Of a DNA stretch of 64,000 bases, positions 11,187 through 22,977 are shown piece by piece. Source of the DNA: Closterium sp. NIES-65 (taxonomy: Eukaryota; Streptophyta; Zygnematophyceae; Desmidiales; Closteriaceae); contig CANXME010002006.1 in the NCBI GenBank assembly GCA_948144175.1, forward strand, positions 1 to 64,000, read 5' to 3'. Below the pieces are notes generated by a model that saw nothing but the letters and a program-made list of their open reading frames with translations, made no database searches and was not told the DNA's origin. Numbering within the stretch: position 1 is the stretch's first letter; every line of letters starts with the position of its first letter. The translations under genes and the position numbers were made by a program.

Positions 11187-14100
11187 CCTTGACCACGCAC
11201 CAGGATACCATCATAGCCTCAGGGTACTTTTAAGGCCAGACGACATCGGGAGGGACGGGCCAGTCAACAACTACCGAACACGCATCTTTCATTTCGACAA
11301 TCGAGGAGATTTGAGTGACTTGAACCACGCCGTTATGGCCGCGGAGGATGTGGAGTGAGTAACAAATGGATTGATCATTTATCGGATGTCACGAAGCCAT
11401 TTAAATTGCTCACTGTGCTGACTTTGCAGATGGCTTACAAAACAACTTAGAGCGGAATACGGCAATGATCACCGGCAGGCTATAGTCGATGATCGAATTG
11501 GCCTGCTTAACTTGGAGACTCTGGTGAGCCACTGGTCCTTCTGGTTTGTGCACATAGTAGCCTGCTCTATTGTAACGGAACCTATTGAGGTGTGCAAGCA
11601 AAGAATCAGACCTCAACTGAAACGGTGAGCTCTGGCCTACACGCGGTGCACCGGTTCTTTAAGCTGGCGTGCAACTGGTCTGCAGTAACCTGCATTGGTC
11701 CCAACGAATCGATCAAGGACGTTTGCAGACTGATCAAAGGACCTAATATGTTGCGGCGAGACCTTCTGGAAGTTCTTCCGAGGGCGTTTAACACAGTGGG
11801 AGCTGTGGAGGAAGCAGTAGCTACCACGCTGCAGGGGGTGAGTACACGGGATGGCATAAACAAGGGTGACCGGGCGCTGGGAGGCACCATTCCAGGGGAC
11901 GAATTATATTCGGGGGTTGTTCAGGGAATGCGCTCGGCAGACGTGATTCGGCTGCCTGAAGGGGCGAGTGGTGCTGTAGAGAATCGACCTGCGGACGCAA
12001 CAGTTGACGTGCGTCTTATGCAGCATCCAAGACTGCAAGCTGTAGAAATTGTTCCAAGTTCTGGTGATTTCGTTGACGAGCTTCCTCACGACGACCACGA
12101 CCATGGAATGGATGGGGGCTTCGGCGTCGAGTGGGAAAAAGACACTGAAGAGAGAAGCTGGTCACCGTCGGATCATCGGCGATGGCGACGATCTAAGAAG
12201 GACGTGATTATTGAATTGCTGTTTAAGTTGGGACGAGAAGTTTGTGACGGGAGGGCTGAAGTGGGGGAAAAAATGGTCGCCATGCAGGGCTCAATAGAGG
12301 AAGTTAAGACTTCAACCGCGACATCACTGCAACAACTATCACAGTCAGTTTCTGGTGTTGCAGTAGATGAACGCTTGTCCTCCTCTATGGCCAACGCTGT
12401 GAAAGCTGCGACAACGCATTTGGACCGGAACACTAACGCCGCACCGATTTTCACCGAGAAGCAATTTGTTGATCTGGTAGCAACGGTAACGAAGGCAGCC
12501 GCAGATGTTCTCGAGTCTGCGGCACGGGAAGGGATGTGGACGCTGGCGGTTCCCACTGCTCTACTTCGGTCGGTCGATGAGTCTGTCCAACGGCCCATCA
12601 CGCGCGGTGGCCTCTCTACCGATGACGCTGGTCTGACATCGAACCTCAGACACGCTATTGTAGACGCCACCTTCAAACCAACCCCCAGCCTCGCGAATCA
12701 AGGGGCAGCTAATACTGGGATTGTCTCGGTGGGCGCTAAGACGGAGGATGCGCGAAATGTTCACAGGGTGTATACTGTACCCGTAACACAGGGAGATGTA
12801 GCTGACATGTCGAGGAAAGGAGGCGCTGTGAATTTCGTACAGCCTGTCGCCAACAGCGGCGCTGTGGAGCAGTGCATTACTTTCCCGGTGGCAGCGGGGG
12901 AGGGTATGGGCGCTGAGGGCGTATTCCTGCACTTTGGGTCATCAGCAATTCGGGCCATCCGAAATTGTGGGATCCAATCGGAAATTCGGAATCAAGAGAT
13001 TGGGGTGCATTCCGATTTTCCTATTGGATCCCACAATCTCGGATGACCCGAAGTGCTGATGACCCGAAGTGCAGGAATACTCCCTGAGTCAAATACTTTC
13101 GGAATGCCTATCAATAGTAGTGCAGGTGTGGCTCTGCAAGTTCCGGTGGGCCACCGCCCTACGTCGAAGGTTTCCGCTCCCAAAACTTCAAGCCAAAAGC
13201 AACTGAGCCGGGTGAAGAGGCAGAAGATGACCACCACGGGGACCGGCGTTACCGAGGAAGGCAAGACATTGGGTGCGGAGGGACCGTGTGGGGGGGCTGG
13301 GCTGTTCGACCTTCCTGCTCCGAAAGGTGGCTCCCGAACGTGGACCTCGGATCAAACCGTTGGCGGCCGCAGGCGGTCTCTGGGAACGTTCGACAGCCAG
13401 GAAGAACAGCATTTCTGTGCGGCCGTCTGCTTGTGTGTCTATTTTCCAGACTGCAACTTGCAGAAGTTCAAGATACTCCCCGAGGAGGAGCGCAAATAGA
13501 AGGAGCTTCTCGATTTTGCGCGCAAATGGCCGACAGGTTTATGGAGCGTGGTAGAAGAGTATAATGTTTGCCGTCGAAAAAGGTGGGTACAGTTTTTGTT
13601 CGATATTCTTGATACGCATTACGAGAAACTGACTAGCTATCATCGGCTCTGCAGTTTCGAAGTGGCGAAAACCAAGACACGCGAACTCGAGAGTGCGGGA
13701 CGGAGCTGGGAGATATCCCTTTGCGCTGGGACAGCAGTTGCCGCTGGAGAACGGTTTAAAGGGCCATTGTAGAATCCTCCGTACGGAGTGAACACTCCAA
13801 CATTTCTGGCCACTCTCGCGGGTACCCTCTCGAGCCTTTGGGCAACATGCAGAGGGCTAGTTGAGCGAGAGGTCACGGAGGAGGCTCTAGCCGCAGCATC
13901 TGCAGCTGGTGGTGGGCCTATTCTCTCAAAACTAGTTGTTGCTGCAGCGGGTGCCGTCCTAGTCGTCATGGGCCAGCAGAAGGAGCCATTGCCGTTCAAG
14001 AGAGCTGTTGAAAATGTGAAGGCAACTGCTCTTTCTGGAGTTAAGCTCGACCACGTTGCATGGTCGAGTGTAGTCGAGCTGGCTGCAGATGTGGCAGTCC

Positions 14101-14234
14101 GTTGGTGCTTGTGTGGGCCCGCTGTCAAGTGGCTGCGATCGAGGCGTTGTGGAGCGGTAGACGTTGCAACAGAGCCACGATCCCGTGGGAAAAAAATCGG
14201 GAGGGGTGAGGGGGGGGGTGGAGCGGAGCCGTAG
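11187..14234 (+). pseudogene. Unidentified multi-exon gene, 3' part, with three in-frame stops
   Basis: I do not recognise this protein. Exons inferred: 11187-11354 (acceptor TTTGCAG, donor GTGAGT), 11430-11523 (acceptor TTTGCAG, donor GTGAGC) and 11610-14234. Phases agree with each other and with the fragment at 3535-3660. From 11610 to the TAG at 14232 a single frame (about 870 codons) is interrupted only by stops at 13044 (TGA, inside a palindromic insertion), 13497 (TAG) and 13770 (TAG). No frameshift is visible, and the peptide stays non-repetitive on both sides of each stop. Visible features are an acidic/His patch (HDDHDHG), a basic patch (RRWRRSKK), a Cys-containing segment (CAAVCLCVYFPDC) and a hydrophobic stretch near the C-terminus (VVAAAGAVLVVMG). 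It may be a young pseudogene of a host gene or of a low-copy mobile gene. Copia C, copia A and the palindrome interrupt it; copia B lies 480 bp beyond its end. Confidence 0.5.
12921..13080. mobile_element. 160-bp near-perfect palindrome, likely TA-flanked MITE
   Basis: The two halves are inverted copies: arms of about 72 bases (12921-12992 and 13009-13080) match with about 6 mismatches around a short centre, starting GTATTCCTGC and ending GCAGGAATAC. If the TA at 12922-12923 and 13078-13079 is the target duplication, the insert is 154 bp plus TA (156 bp, a multiple of three), and the flanking reading frame joins without a shift. TA duplication with a hairpin body is the pattern of Tc1/mariner-type MITEs. 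The insertion brings the TGA at 13044. Family membership is inferred. Confidence 0.6.
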
Positions 14235-14713
14235 AAGCTGTTGACGAACTGGTGTTCAGTCTTCACTAATAATTGCGCTTTTTTGGTGTGTTTTAGTTCT
14301 TCTAGACAGTCTAAGAAATTGGATTTCCAATTACGTTAACCTTGCAGATTATGATAGGGGATCATTCTTTCCTCGACTGTAAAAGTGCGCGTAAGCAATA
14401 AAAACGGCAACGTGCTAGCAAACGCATTTCTGCATGTGACCAAGCTTGAGCACCCATGGAAAGATCAATATGTCGGGGAATAAACTCGAGGAAGTTGGTT
14501 ATGTGTACCCGTAACTTGAATACGACATTGATTCTGGGCACGTTAAGCAATCTACAAATTTACTCGAGCGTCTGTTCTGGGAGACAAGCCAGCCTTTCAA
14601 AAGAAGAGATCGCGCACGAGCCATCGAAGCGATCAACCAGATCTCAACTATGCGTACACGGCGATCTGTAAATTTTGCGCGACATCGCCATTACCCGTTG
14701 TGAACATTGCGGG
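14235..14713. other. Gap without recognisable gene
   Basis: This is sequence between the unidentified gene and copia B. I see only short unsupported open frames and no repeat or RNA gene. The last five bases (GCGGG, 14709-14713) are the left target duplication of copia B. Confidence 0.6.
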
Positions 14714-14845
14714 TGTCAGAACATATAGCTTACTTATTTGTGTAGGCTATAGTGGGGTATCCCATAGGGGGTACAACCCAATTAGGGTTTCCTATTTGTA
14801 CTCACTTCGTTCATACTCATTTCACTTCTCGTTCAATTCTTCTCA
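14714..14845 (+). repeat. 5' LTR of copia B
   Basis: 132 bp, TGTCAGAAC...TTCTTCTCA, identical to 22026-22157 and followed at once by the primer-binding site (14846-14860). Confidence 0.96.
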
Positions 14846-14949
14846 TGGAATCAGAGCAGGTCCCCTCTTAGGGACTGTTCCTAGGGCCCACCGAAGCGCG
14901 CCCCGAGGCGCGCGTTCTTTTTTTTTAGCGACCCTGCGTGTCGCCCCTA

Positions 14950-15765
14950 CCGTCGCGCTCCCGCCGCTCACTCCTCTTACGGCCGCCCGCCCTAGCGCCC
15001 TGACGGCCGCCCGCCCTAGCGCCTTGACGGCCGCCCGCCCTAGCGCCCTGACGGCCGCCCGCCCTAGCGCCCTGACGGCCGCCCGCCCCAGCGCCCGAGC
15101 GCCGCCCGCCCTAGCGCCCGAGCGCCGCCCGCCCTAGCGCCCGAGCGCCGCCCGCCCTAGCGCCCGAGCGCCGCCCGCCCTAGAGCCCTGACGGCCGCCC
15201 GCCCTAGCGCCCGAGCGCCGCTCGCCCTAGCGCCCTGACGGCCGCCCGCCCTAGCGCCCGTGCGCCACTCGCCCTAGCGCCCTGACGGCCGCCCGCCCTA
15301 GCGCCCGAACGCAGCCCGCCCTAGCGCCCTGACGGCCGCCCGCCCTAGCGCCCTGACGGCCGGCCGCCCGCCCTAGCGCCCGAGCGCCGACCGCCCCTTC
15401 GCCCTTACGGCCGCCCGCCCGAACGCCTGAGCGCCGCCCGTCGTCGCCCCAACGCCCTAGCGCCCGACGCCCGCGAGCCGCCCGTCGCAGCCGCCCGTGA
15501 GCTCCCTGAGCCGCCCGCGCCGCCGTCCCTGAGCCGCCTGTGCAGCCGCCCGCGAGCCGCCAGCGAGCCGCCCGTCGCGACACCAGCGCCGCACGAGCCG
15601 CCCGTACAGCCCAGCAGCCCGAGCCGCCCGAGCCGCCCGCGCCGCCCCAGCAACCCGAGCCGCCCGAGCCGCCCGAGCCGCCCGAGCCGCCCGAGCCGCC
15701 CGAGCCGCCCGCGCCGCCCCAGCAACCCGAGCCGCCCGAGCCGTGCCGCTGTTCCTGAGCTGTGT
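14950..15765 (+). repeat. GC-rich minisatellites in copia B leader
   Basis: The 5' array (about 14950-15420) repeats a unit of about 22 bases containing ACGGCCGCCCGCCCTAGCGC. The 3' array (about 15480-15760) repeats CCCGAGCCG. Both precede the gag ATG at 15823 and are presumably untranslated. The units are unlike those of copies A and C. Confidence 0.88.
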
Positions 15766-15822
15766 TCCTCTGCTGCTGACCTACCCGACTCTCCCAGCCC
15801 GGTGAGACTTTCAGCTGCTGCC

Positions 15823-18800
15823 ATGGCCACCCCCAATGTTCTTACTTTTGACGCTGAGGGGAGGGCCATTGACTTTGCCGTCTGGATTGAAGACCTGCAG
15901 CTGTACTTACTGTGTGATGCGATAGATGAGGTCTCTCTCTTTGACTTTGTCTCTGGCGCTGTCCCTGCCCCACCTGCTGATGCTGACTGTGCCGTTCGCT
16001 CCAAGTGGGCGCCCCGCGATGCTGCTGCACGTCTTGCTGTGCGTCGCCACCTCCCTTCCTCTGAGCGTGCCCACTTTAGTCAGTGCAAGACCGCTCAGGC
16101 CTTGTACGACGCTGTAGTTGCACGCTACTCCTCCCCTTCCTCCGCTACCCTTAGCCGCCTCATGCTACCGTTTCTCTTCCCTGACCTCGCCTCCTTTCCC
16201 ACTGTTGCTGACCTCGTTACCCACCTCCGTGCTAGTGACACCCGCTACCGCGCTGCCCTTCCTGCTGAGTTCCGCGCTGCGAACCCTCCTCCCATGTACA
16301 TCACTCTCTACTTTCTCGTCACCCGTCTCCCTGAGTCCCTTCGTGTCGTTAGGGACCAGTTTCTCTCTGTCTGTCCCACCACTCTCACTGTCGACCTCCT
16401 TGAGGAGTCCCTGCTAGCGGCTGAGAAGAGTATTGTCGCTGTAGGGGCCTCTCGGGGTGACCCTCGCACCCCCATCTTTGAGGGGTGTGGTCCTTCCCCC
16501 CTGCTGCCCTCTGTCGCCTCTGCCGCTGCGGCCGACCTCACTGGTTTTGAGTCGGTCGGCGCGGCGTCTGCCCCCAGCGGCAGACGCCGCTCTGGCAAGG
16601 GCAAGGGGGGCAAGGGAGCGGGTGGAGCTAGAGGGGGCGGTGGAGGAGGCGGTGGGGGTGGCGGGGGGAGTGGGGGTGGCGGTGGGGGTGGTGGCGGGAG
16701 TGGAGGTACTGGTGGCGGCGGTGGAGGCGGAGGTGGCGGCGGCGGTGGTAGCGGAGGAGGCGGTGGGAGCGGTGGGAGCGACGGTCCTGGTGGGGGAGGT
16801 GGCGGTGGAGACGGGGGTGGCGGTGGAGGCGGGGGTGGCGGTGGAGGCGGGGGTCGGAGTGGCTCGTCCCAGCGGAGCAGCTCTGGGGGTGGTCAGCGCC
16901 AGCAGCAGCAGCAGCAGCAGCAGCCGCAGCAGCAGCCACAGCAGCAGCAGCGCTCTCGCACCGTCCCCGCCCCTCAGCAGCTCCGTGAGTGGTACTTGCA
17001 GCGTCAGCGTGGTGGTGCGCTTGGTCCCTGCCCCTACGTTCTTCGCATCGGTGACCGTGCAGGGGAGAGGTGTGGAGGCGCCCACACAGCCCGCCGCTGC
17101 TTTGGCCGCCTGACCGACGCCTGGCGTCAGCAGTTTCCGGAGGCCGCTGAGATCCCCCGCTGGGGAGAGCTGTCTAGGGCTGGTGTAGCTATTTATGATC
17201 TTGATTTTGATGCTCTTCTCGCTGCTATGTATGCTGTGACTGGTAGTGATGAGGATGGCTGTTACCGGTGTTTCCCGCCCGACCCGGGCATTGGTACTGC
17301 CGCGTCAGGTACTAGTGAGGCTGCTGCTCTACGTGCCAGTGCGTCTGTGCTCTCAGGTGCTGGTGAGTCTGCCCTCTCAGGTACTGTGTCGACTTCGGCC
17401 TCTCACACCTTCACCCTTGATTCTGGAGCGTCTCGCTCCTTCTTTAGGGACCGCACCACTCTCACGCCGCTGAGTCGGCCGGTTGCGGTGTCCCTGGCTG
17501 ACCCCTCTGGGGGGCCTGTCCTGTCTCGCTTCTCCACTGTCCTCCCGTGTCCGGCGGCCCCCTCTGGCACCCTGACTGGTCTCTACCTCCCCTCGTTCTC
17601 GACAAACTTGGTGAGTGGTGCTGACCTCCAGGATGCGGGTGTCCACCAGTTCACCCCTGCTCGTCAGCGGGTGACTCACTGCACGGAGGCGGATACAGGT
17701 CGCCACCTGGCTACGTTTACACGTCGGCCAGGGTCGAGCCTGTACACACTGACCACTGCTTCTCCTCCAGGTGCTGAGTCTGGTAGGGTCCCTTCGTCTG
17801 GTCAGGTGTTTGCTGCAGCGTCCAGGTCTGGTCCTGAGTCTGCCCCCTGCTCGTGTCGTCGTCTGTCTCACGAGACCCTCCTCTGGCACCACCGCCTTGG
17901 CCACCCCTCTCTGCTTCGGCTCAGAGGCATGGCCTCGCGAGTCCTTGTGTCTGGTCTTCCCCGGTCTCTCCCTCCCCTTCCTCCGGGCCCTGGCCCTACC
18001 TGTGTCCCCTGTGTTGAGGGACGCCAGCGTGCTGCCCCTCACTCCTCCCAGTTTCCTCCGACAGAGGCCCCGTTGCAGACGCTTCACATGGACGTGTGGG
18101 GCCCAGCCCGCGTCCGTGGACAGGGTCACGAGCGCTACTTCCTGCTGGTGGTTGACGACTACTCGCGTTACACCACAGTCTTCCCCTTGCGCAGCAAGGG
18201 TGAGGTCACTGAGGTGTTGATCGACTGGATCCGCGCAGCTCGTCTCCAGCTTCGGAGGAGCTTTGGCTCTGACTTCCCTGTTTTGCGTCTGCACTCGGAC
18301 AGAGGCGGAGAGTTCTCCTCTGGCCTCCTGAGTGCCTACTGTCGTGCGCGAGGCATCCGTCAGACCTTCACGCTTCCGGACTCACCACAGCAGAATGGGA
18401 TTGCTGACCGCCGCATTGGCATGGTCATGGACGTCGCTCGTACGTCCATGATGCATGCGGCTGCTCCCCATTTTCTGTGGCCGTTTGCGGTCAGGTACGC
18501 TGCGCACCAGATCAACCTCCACCCCAGGGTCTCTCGACCGGAGACCTCCCCAGCCCTGCTATGGACGGGGAAGGTTGGCGATGCGTCGGCGTTCCGGGTC
18601 TGGGGATCTCGGACGTTTGTTCGCGACCTGTCTGCGGACAAGCTGTCCCCTCGTGCTTCTCCCTGCGTCTTCCTGGGGTTCCCCCCCGACGCCCCTGGGT
18701 GGCAGTTTTACCACCCCACCTCTCGACGTGTTCTGTCCTCCCAGGACGTCACGTTCGACGAGTCGGTACCCTACTACCGCCTCTTCCCCTACCGCACTCC

Positions 18801-21800
18801 GTCCCTCCCCCCACCCCCGCTCTTCTTGGTACCAGGTCCCCCCCCGGTAGTCCCCCTCCCCCCTCAGGGTCCTGCCCCTTCAGGTGTGTCCCAGGTAGAC
18901 GCGGTCGAGCCTGTCGAGGTCACTGGTGACTCTGGTGCTGCTGCGGGAGCTGAGCCTGGGGGTGCGGAGTCTGGGGGTGCTGAGCCTGGGGGTGCTGTGC
19001 CTGGGGGAGCTGAGCCTGGGGGTGCGGAGTCTGGGGGTGCTGAGCGTGGGGGTGCTGTGCCTGGGGGTGCTGAGCCTGGAGGTGCCGAGCCTGGGGGTGC
19101 TGTGCCTGGGGGTGCCGAGCCTGGGGGTGCTGTGCCTGGGGGTGCTGTGCCTAGGGGTGCTGAGCCTGAGTGTGCTGAGCCTGGGGGTGCTGTGCCTGGG
19201 GGTGCTTCGTCTCGCCGGGAGCCACTCTCCCCACAGGAGCTGCGTGAGTGGTTTGCCAGGCGCTGGAGGCGTGCTGCTGGTGCTGGTGGTTCTTCGGCTG
19301 CAGAGGGTACTGCTGCCGCGCGTCCCGCCGGTGCTCGTACTGTGGGTGCTGGAGCCGCTGGGTCTGAGAGTTCTCCTGGAGCTGGTACTGCTGAGGGTGT
19401 TGGCGCTGAGCCTACCGTTGGCGGTCCGACTGACAGTGCTCCTGGTGCTGCTGCTGGAGGTTCTGGAGCTTCTGGTGGTGCTGCAGGAGGTGCTGCTGGA
19501 GTGGGTGCTCCTACCGGGGCTGCTGGTGCTGTTCCTGCTGTTTCTAGCGTCGCCGCGCGGCCCCGACCGTACTTCGTTCCGCTCCTGCAGCAGGTTCTTG
19601 GTCTTACACCTCCTCCTCCTCCCTTGGAGGGTCCGCAGCCTGTCCGGTCACAGCCACAGCTACAGCTTGCCTCCCCTTTGCCTGCTCCTTCTCCCTAAGC
19701 TGGTCCGACTGGAGGTCTTACTGAGCGTCGTGAGCCTGCGTCTCGTCCCGTGTCGCCTGTTCGTACTGAGCGCACTAGTGGTCGCGGGTCGCGTCAGCGT
19801 CCTCCTCCTGTCCCTGGCACACACCGGATGTCTCTGCGTCCGTCTACTGCTCCTCTGCGTGCCCCTTTGCCTTCTCCTCCTGCTTCCTCTCTTCCTGCTC
19901 TTGCCGACCCGGAGTCGGACTCTCTTCGTGCTGCCAGTCCTACTGTCACGCGTCTCCTTGCTACTGCTGTCACTGACCCTTCCTTCGAGTCGTCTGCTGC
20001 GTCTGCCCTTGTCACTGAGCTTGTCGACTTTGCTGCGCGCTGTCGTCTAGACTACGCTGCTCGTCTTGTCACTGCGTCTGAGTCCGCCTGTCCTCCGTCC
20101 GTCGGGGGTGAGTGTGCCCTTGGCACGGACATCCTTGAGGACAGGCAGGAGGAGTTCCAGTGTCTCGCCGCCGCTTCACCTTGTCTCGCGTCTGTACTGC
20201 TAGCCCCTGAGGGAGACCCGGATGCACCAGACATCCCGACTCCGCGCTCTTACGCGGAGGCGATAGAGGGTCCCTACTCCTCTCAGTGGCAGGCAGCTAT
20301 GGATGCAGAGATGGCTTCCTGGAAGTCCACAAGCACCTACGTTGACGCTGTTCCCCCTCCTGGGGCGAACATCGTCAGTGGCATGTGGATTTTCAGGGTG
20401 AAGCGGCCGCCGGGCTCTCCGCCTGTCTTCAAGGCGCGTTACGTGGCTCGAGGCTTCAGTCAGCGGCAGGGGGTTGACTACTTTCAGACCTTCTCCCCCA
20501 CCCCGAAGATGACCACTCTTCGGGTTGTGCTGCACGTTGCTGCTCACCGTGACTACGAGCTGCTTTCTCTCGACTTCAGCACAGCTTTCTTGCAGGGCAG
20601 CCTGCACGAGGAGATCTGGCTGCGTCGCCCACCTGGCTTCACTGGGTCTTTCCCTCCTGGTACCCAGTGGAGTCTCCGGCGTCCAGTCTACGGTCTCCGC
20701 CAGGCGCCACGTGAGTGGCACGACACACTGAGGACTACGCTCGCGGCACTTGGGTTTGCTCCTTCTACTGCCGACCCGTCGCTGTTTCTGCGCACCGACA
20801 CCTCTCTGCCGCCGTTCTACATCCTCGTGTACGTCGACGACTTGGTCTTTGCCACAGCTGACACTGCTGGACTCGCCTACGTGAAGTCTGAGCTGCAGAA
20901 AAGACATACGTGCACTGACCTTGGTGAACTGCGCAGCTACCTTGGCTTGCAGATCACCCGGGACAGAGCACGCCGCACCATTACCCTGACTCAGTCACAC
21001 ATGGTGCAGCAGGTCCTTCAGCGCTTCGGCTTCACGTACTCCTCGCCTCAGGCCACTCCTCTGCCTACTCGCCACTCGCTCTCAGCTCTGCCTTCGGATG
21101 AGTCCGTAGAGTCGAGTGGCCCGTACCCAGAGCTTGTTGGCTGCCTCATGTACCTGATGACCTGCACACGACCTGACCTCGCATACCCTCTTAGCATTCT
21201 CGCACGCTTTGTTGCTCCTGGGAGACACCGACCAGAGCACATGGCTGCAGCGAAGAGGGTGTTGCGCTACTTGTGCAGTACGTCGGGCATGGGGCTAGTG
21301 CTTGGAGGGCGCATTCCAGTGGTCCTCACTGGGCACGCAGACGCTTCTTGGGCTGACGACCAGGCTACACAGCGGTCGTCACAGGGTTACACCTTCAGCC
21401 TTGGTTCCGGCTCTGTCTCGTGGCGGGCTACCCGCTCGTCTTCTGTTCTCGGCTCCAGTTGTGAGGCTGAGATCTACGCTTGGGCTATGGCTGCACAGGA
21501 GTTACGCTGGCTCACCTACCTGCTGACCGACCTTGGAGAGCAGCCTCGTTCTCCTCCAGTCCTGTACGTAGACAACAAGGCCATGCTGGCCTTGTGTCGA
21601 GAGCAGCGACTGGAGCACAGAACGAAGCACATTGCTCTCCGCTACTTTCTTGCTCGTGAGCTACAGCAGCGTGGACAGTTGCGACTTGCGTACGTGGCCT
21701 CTGAGGCCAACACTGCTGATGTCTTCACCAAGGCACTTGCGCCTTGTGATCATCAGCGTTGCTGCACGCAGTTGGGTCTTGTGCCTGTCTTGCCTCACTT

Positions 21801-21813
21801 GCTCTCCTCTTGA
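15823..21813 (+). pseudogene. Copia B gag-pol polyprotein with one nonsense codon
   Basis: A single frame of 1997 codons runs from ATG 15823 (CTGCCATGG context; the same start as copia A) to TGA 21813, broken only by TAA at 19696-19698 (codon 1292), where copia A has TAC. Approximate residue positions: gag 1-215; Gly-rich tract 265-350; Gln-rich tract 358-378; Cys/His finger-like region 403-428; protease DSGAS near 533; LLWHHRLGH near 688; integrase from HMDVWG (755) and HSDRGGEF (825) to the third catalytic position (862); PGGAE repeats 1042-1130; RT with VYVDDLVFA near 1669; RNase H with GHADASW near 1838 and YVDNKAMLA. The integrase residue expected to be the DD35E glutamate is Asp (GAC, 18406-18408, within NGIADRR), while copies A and C have Glu. 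It probably cannot transpose alone but could be copied in trans. Confidence 0.9.
18950..19215 (+). repeat. 15-bp coding repeat ([10 protein letters not shown]) in IN-RT linker
   Basis: About 17 units of GGTGCTGAGCCTGGG-type sequence encode [10 protein letters not shown] or SGGAE. Copia A has the same repeat at the same place (about 6640-6870, minus). It lengthens the linker between integrase and RT. Its function is unknown. Confidence 0.85.
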
Positions 21814-22025
21814 CCTTGCTTGTACCTTCGCATATATATACCCTTGCTCTTGCTTACTTGACTCTTGTATACCTCTATATATGATCTTGCATGTGAACTG
21901 GCCTTCTGGCCTTTGAACTTGTGCTCGGAATGCGTGGTGACTTTGTGATCCACCCTGAGCTTTGCTTTGCTTTGCTTGACTGGTCTTGTGACCCCTTGTT
22001 CTCCCCCACTTTGCCTATGGGGGTG

Positions 22026-22157
22026 TGTCAGAACATATAGCTTACTTATTTGTGTAGGCTATAGTGGGGTATCCCATAGGGGGTACAACCCAATTAGGGT
22101 TTCCTATTTGTACTCACTTCGTTCATACTCATTTCACTTCTCGTTCAATTCTTCTCA
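22026..22157 (+). repeat. 3' LTR of copia B
   Basis: 132 bp, identical to the 5' LTR, followed by TSD GCGGG (22158-22162). Confidence 0.96.
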
Positions 22158-22977
22158 GCGGGTATTTTTGGGTGAACTCATTTGCATCCTTGCCTGCGAA
22201 AAGGCGAAAGTTCGACGCAGAGAACCTGCAAAACAAGGCTCTGACAGCAGCAGCGAGTGTCCGCCTTGAAATGACTTAGCCTTGGGAAAAACACACATAG
22301 ATAGGTTACCTAGTAGGTCCTACATATCAAAGCATGCTGGAAACGTAGTGAGAAGGTCTTGGATTAATCTGAACTTTTGAAGGGAAGCTACAAGTGGTGC
22401 AAAGAGGGTGTCACCAAACAATCAGGTCAAATGAATAAGAGGATTGTTAAAAACCACATGATTACGCAATCAGGTAGATTTGTGGTCTACATATTGAAGA
22501 ATGGTTTGATATTTTGCAAGGTGGATGTAGGTAGTTGAGAGATGCTTCCACGTCAAATTCAAGGGATTTGTACCCTATTTTATTGATTTACGACATAATC
22601 ACTAAAACACAAAGAAACGGGTGAGAATGAGATGTAGATATTGTAGAATGAATTGATCATTTGCAGAGATAATACATCATGTGGAATAAGAGTGACACCC
22701 AAGTTTCAAAGCAATGTTAAAGGTGCGAGAGAGCGATGTTGTGCAGATTGACAGTGACATACAAACTTCAGGGCAATTGATGTACAGGTTAGTGAGTGAT
22801 GAAAACAAATGCAAACAAATGCAAGTTGTTGGAGAGTTGAGGAGGGGATATTACAAAGCCCTGGTTTCTTGCAAGGTTCCAATATCTGGCTTAAGGGTAC
22901 TACTGACCAACAATTGGGCCCTTCAAATCTCTGGAGCTTGAGTTATTGTCAAAAGTGGTATGTGCACAAGCTACAAT
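22158..22977. other. Gap between copia B and hAT 1
   Basis: AT-richer sequence without a supportable gene; only short open frames are visible. Confidence 0.5.

Larger units (their letters stand above)
14714..22157 (+). mobile_element. Ty1/copia retrotransposon copy B, full length, young
   Basis: A complete 7444-bp element with two identical 132-bp LTRs (14714-14845 and 22026-22157) and the 5-bp target duplication GCGGG (14709-14713, 22158-22162). The primer-binding site TGGAATCAGAGCAGG starts directly at 14846 and resembles the tRNA-iMet site. The polypurine tract (ATGGGGGTG, 22018-22025 region) abuts the 3' LTR. Identical LTRs mean a very recent insertion. Order: LTR, about 1 kb GC-rich leader, gag, Gly-rich and Gln-rich linkers, zinc-finger-like region, protease, integrase, long PGGAE-rich linker, RT, RNase H, LTR. 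Confidence 0.96.

Noticed and set aside
11625..11686. Extra intron in the unidentified gene (GTGAGC...CTGCAG)
   Set aside because: Splicing would put an immediate TAA in frame, while the unspliced sequence stays open.
19696..19698. Programmed stop-codon readthrough between integrase and RT in copia B
   Set aside because: Copia A has a Tyr codon at the same position in the same context, so this is more simply a point mutation.
18926..20050. 374-codon Leu/Val-rich open frame on the plus strand
   Set aside because: Out-of-frame shadow of the PGGAE repeats and linker in copia B pol.
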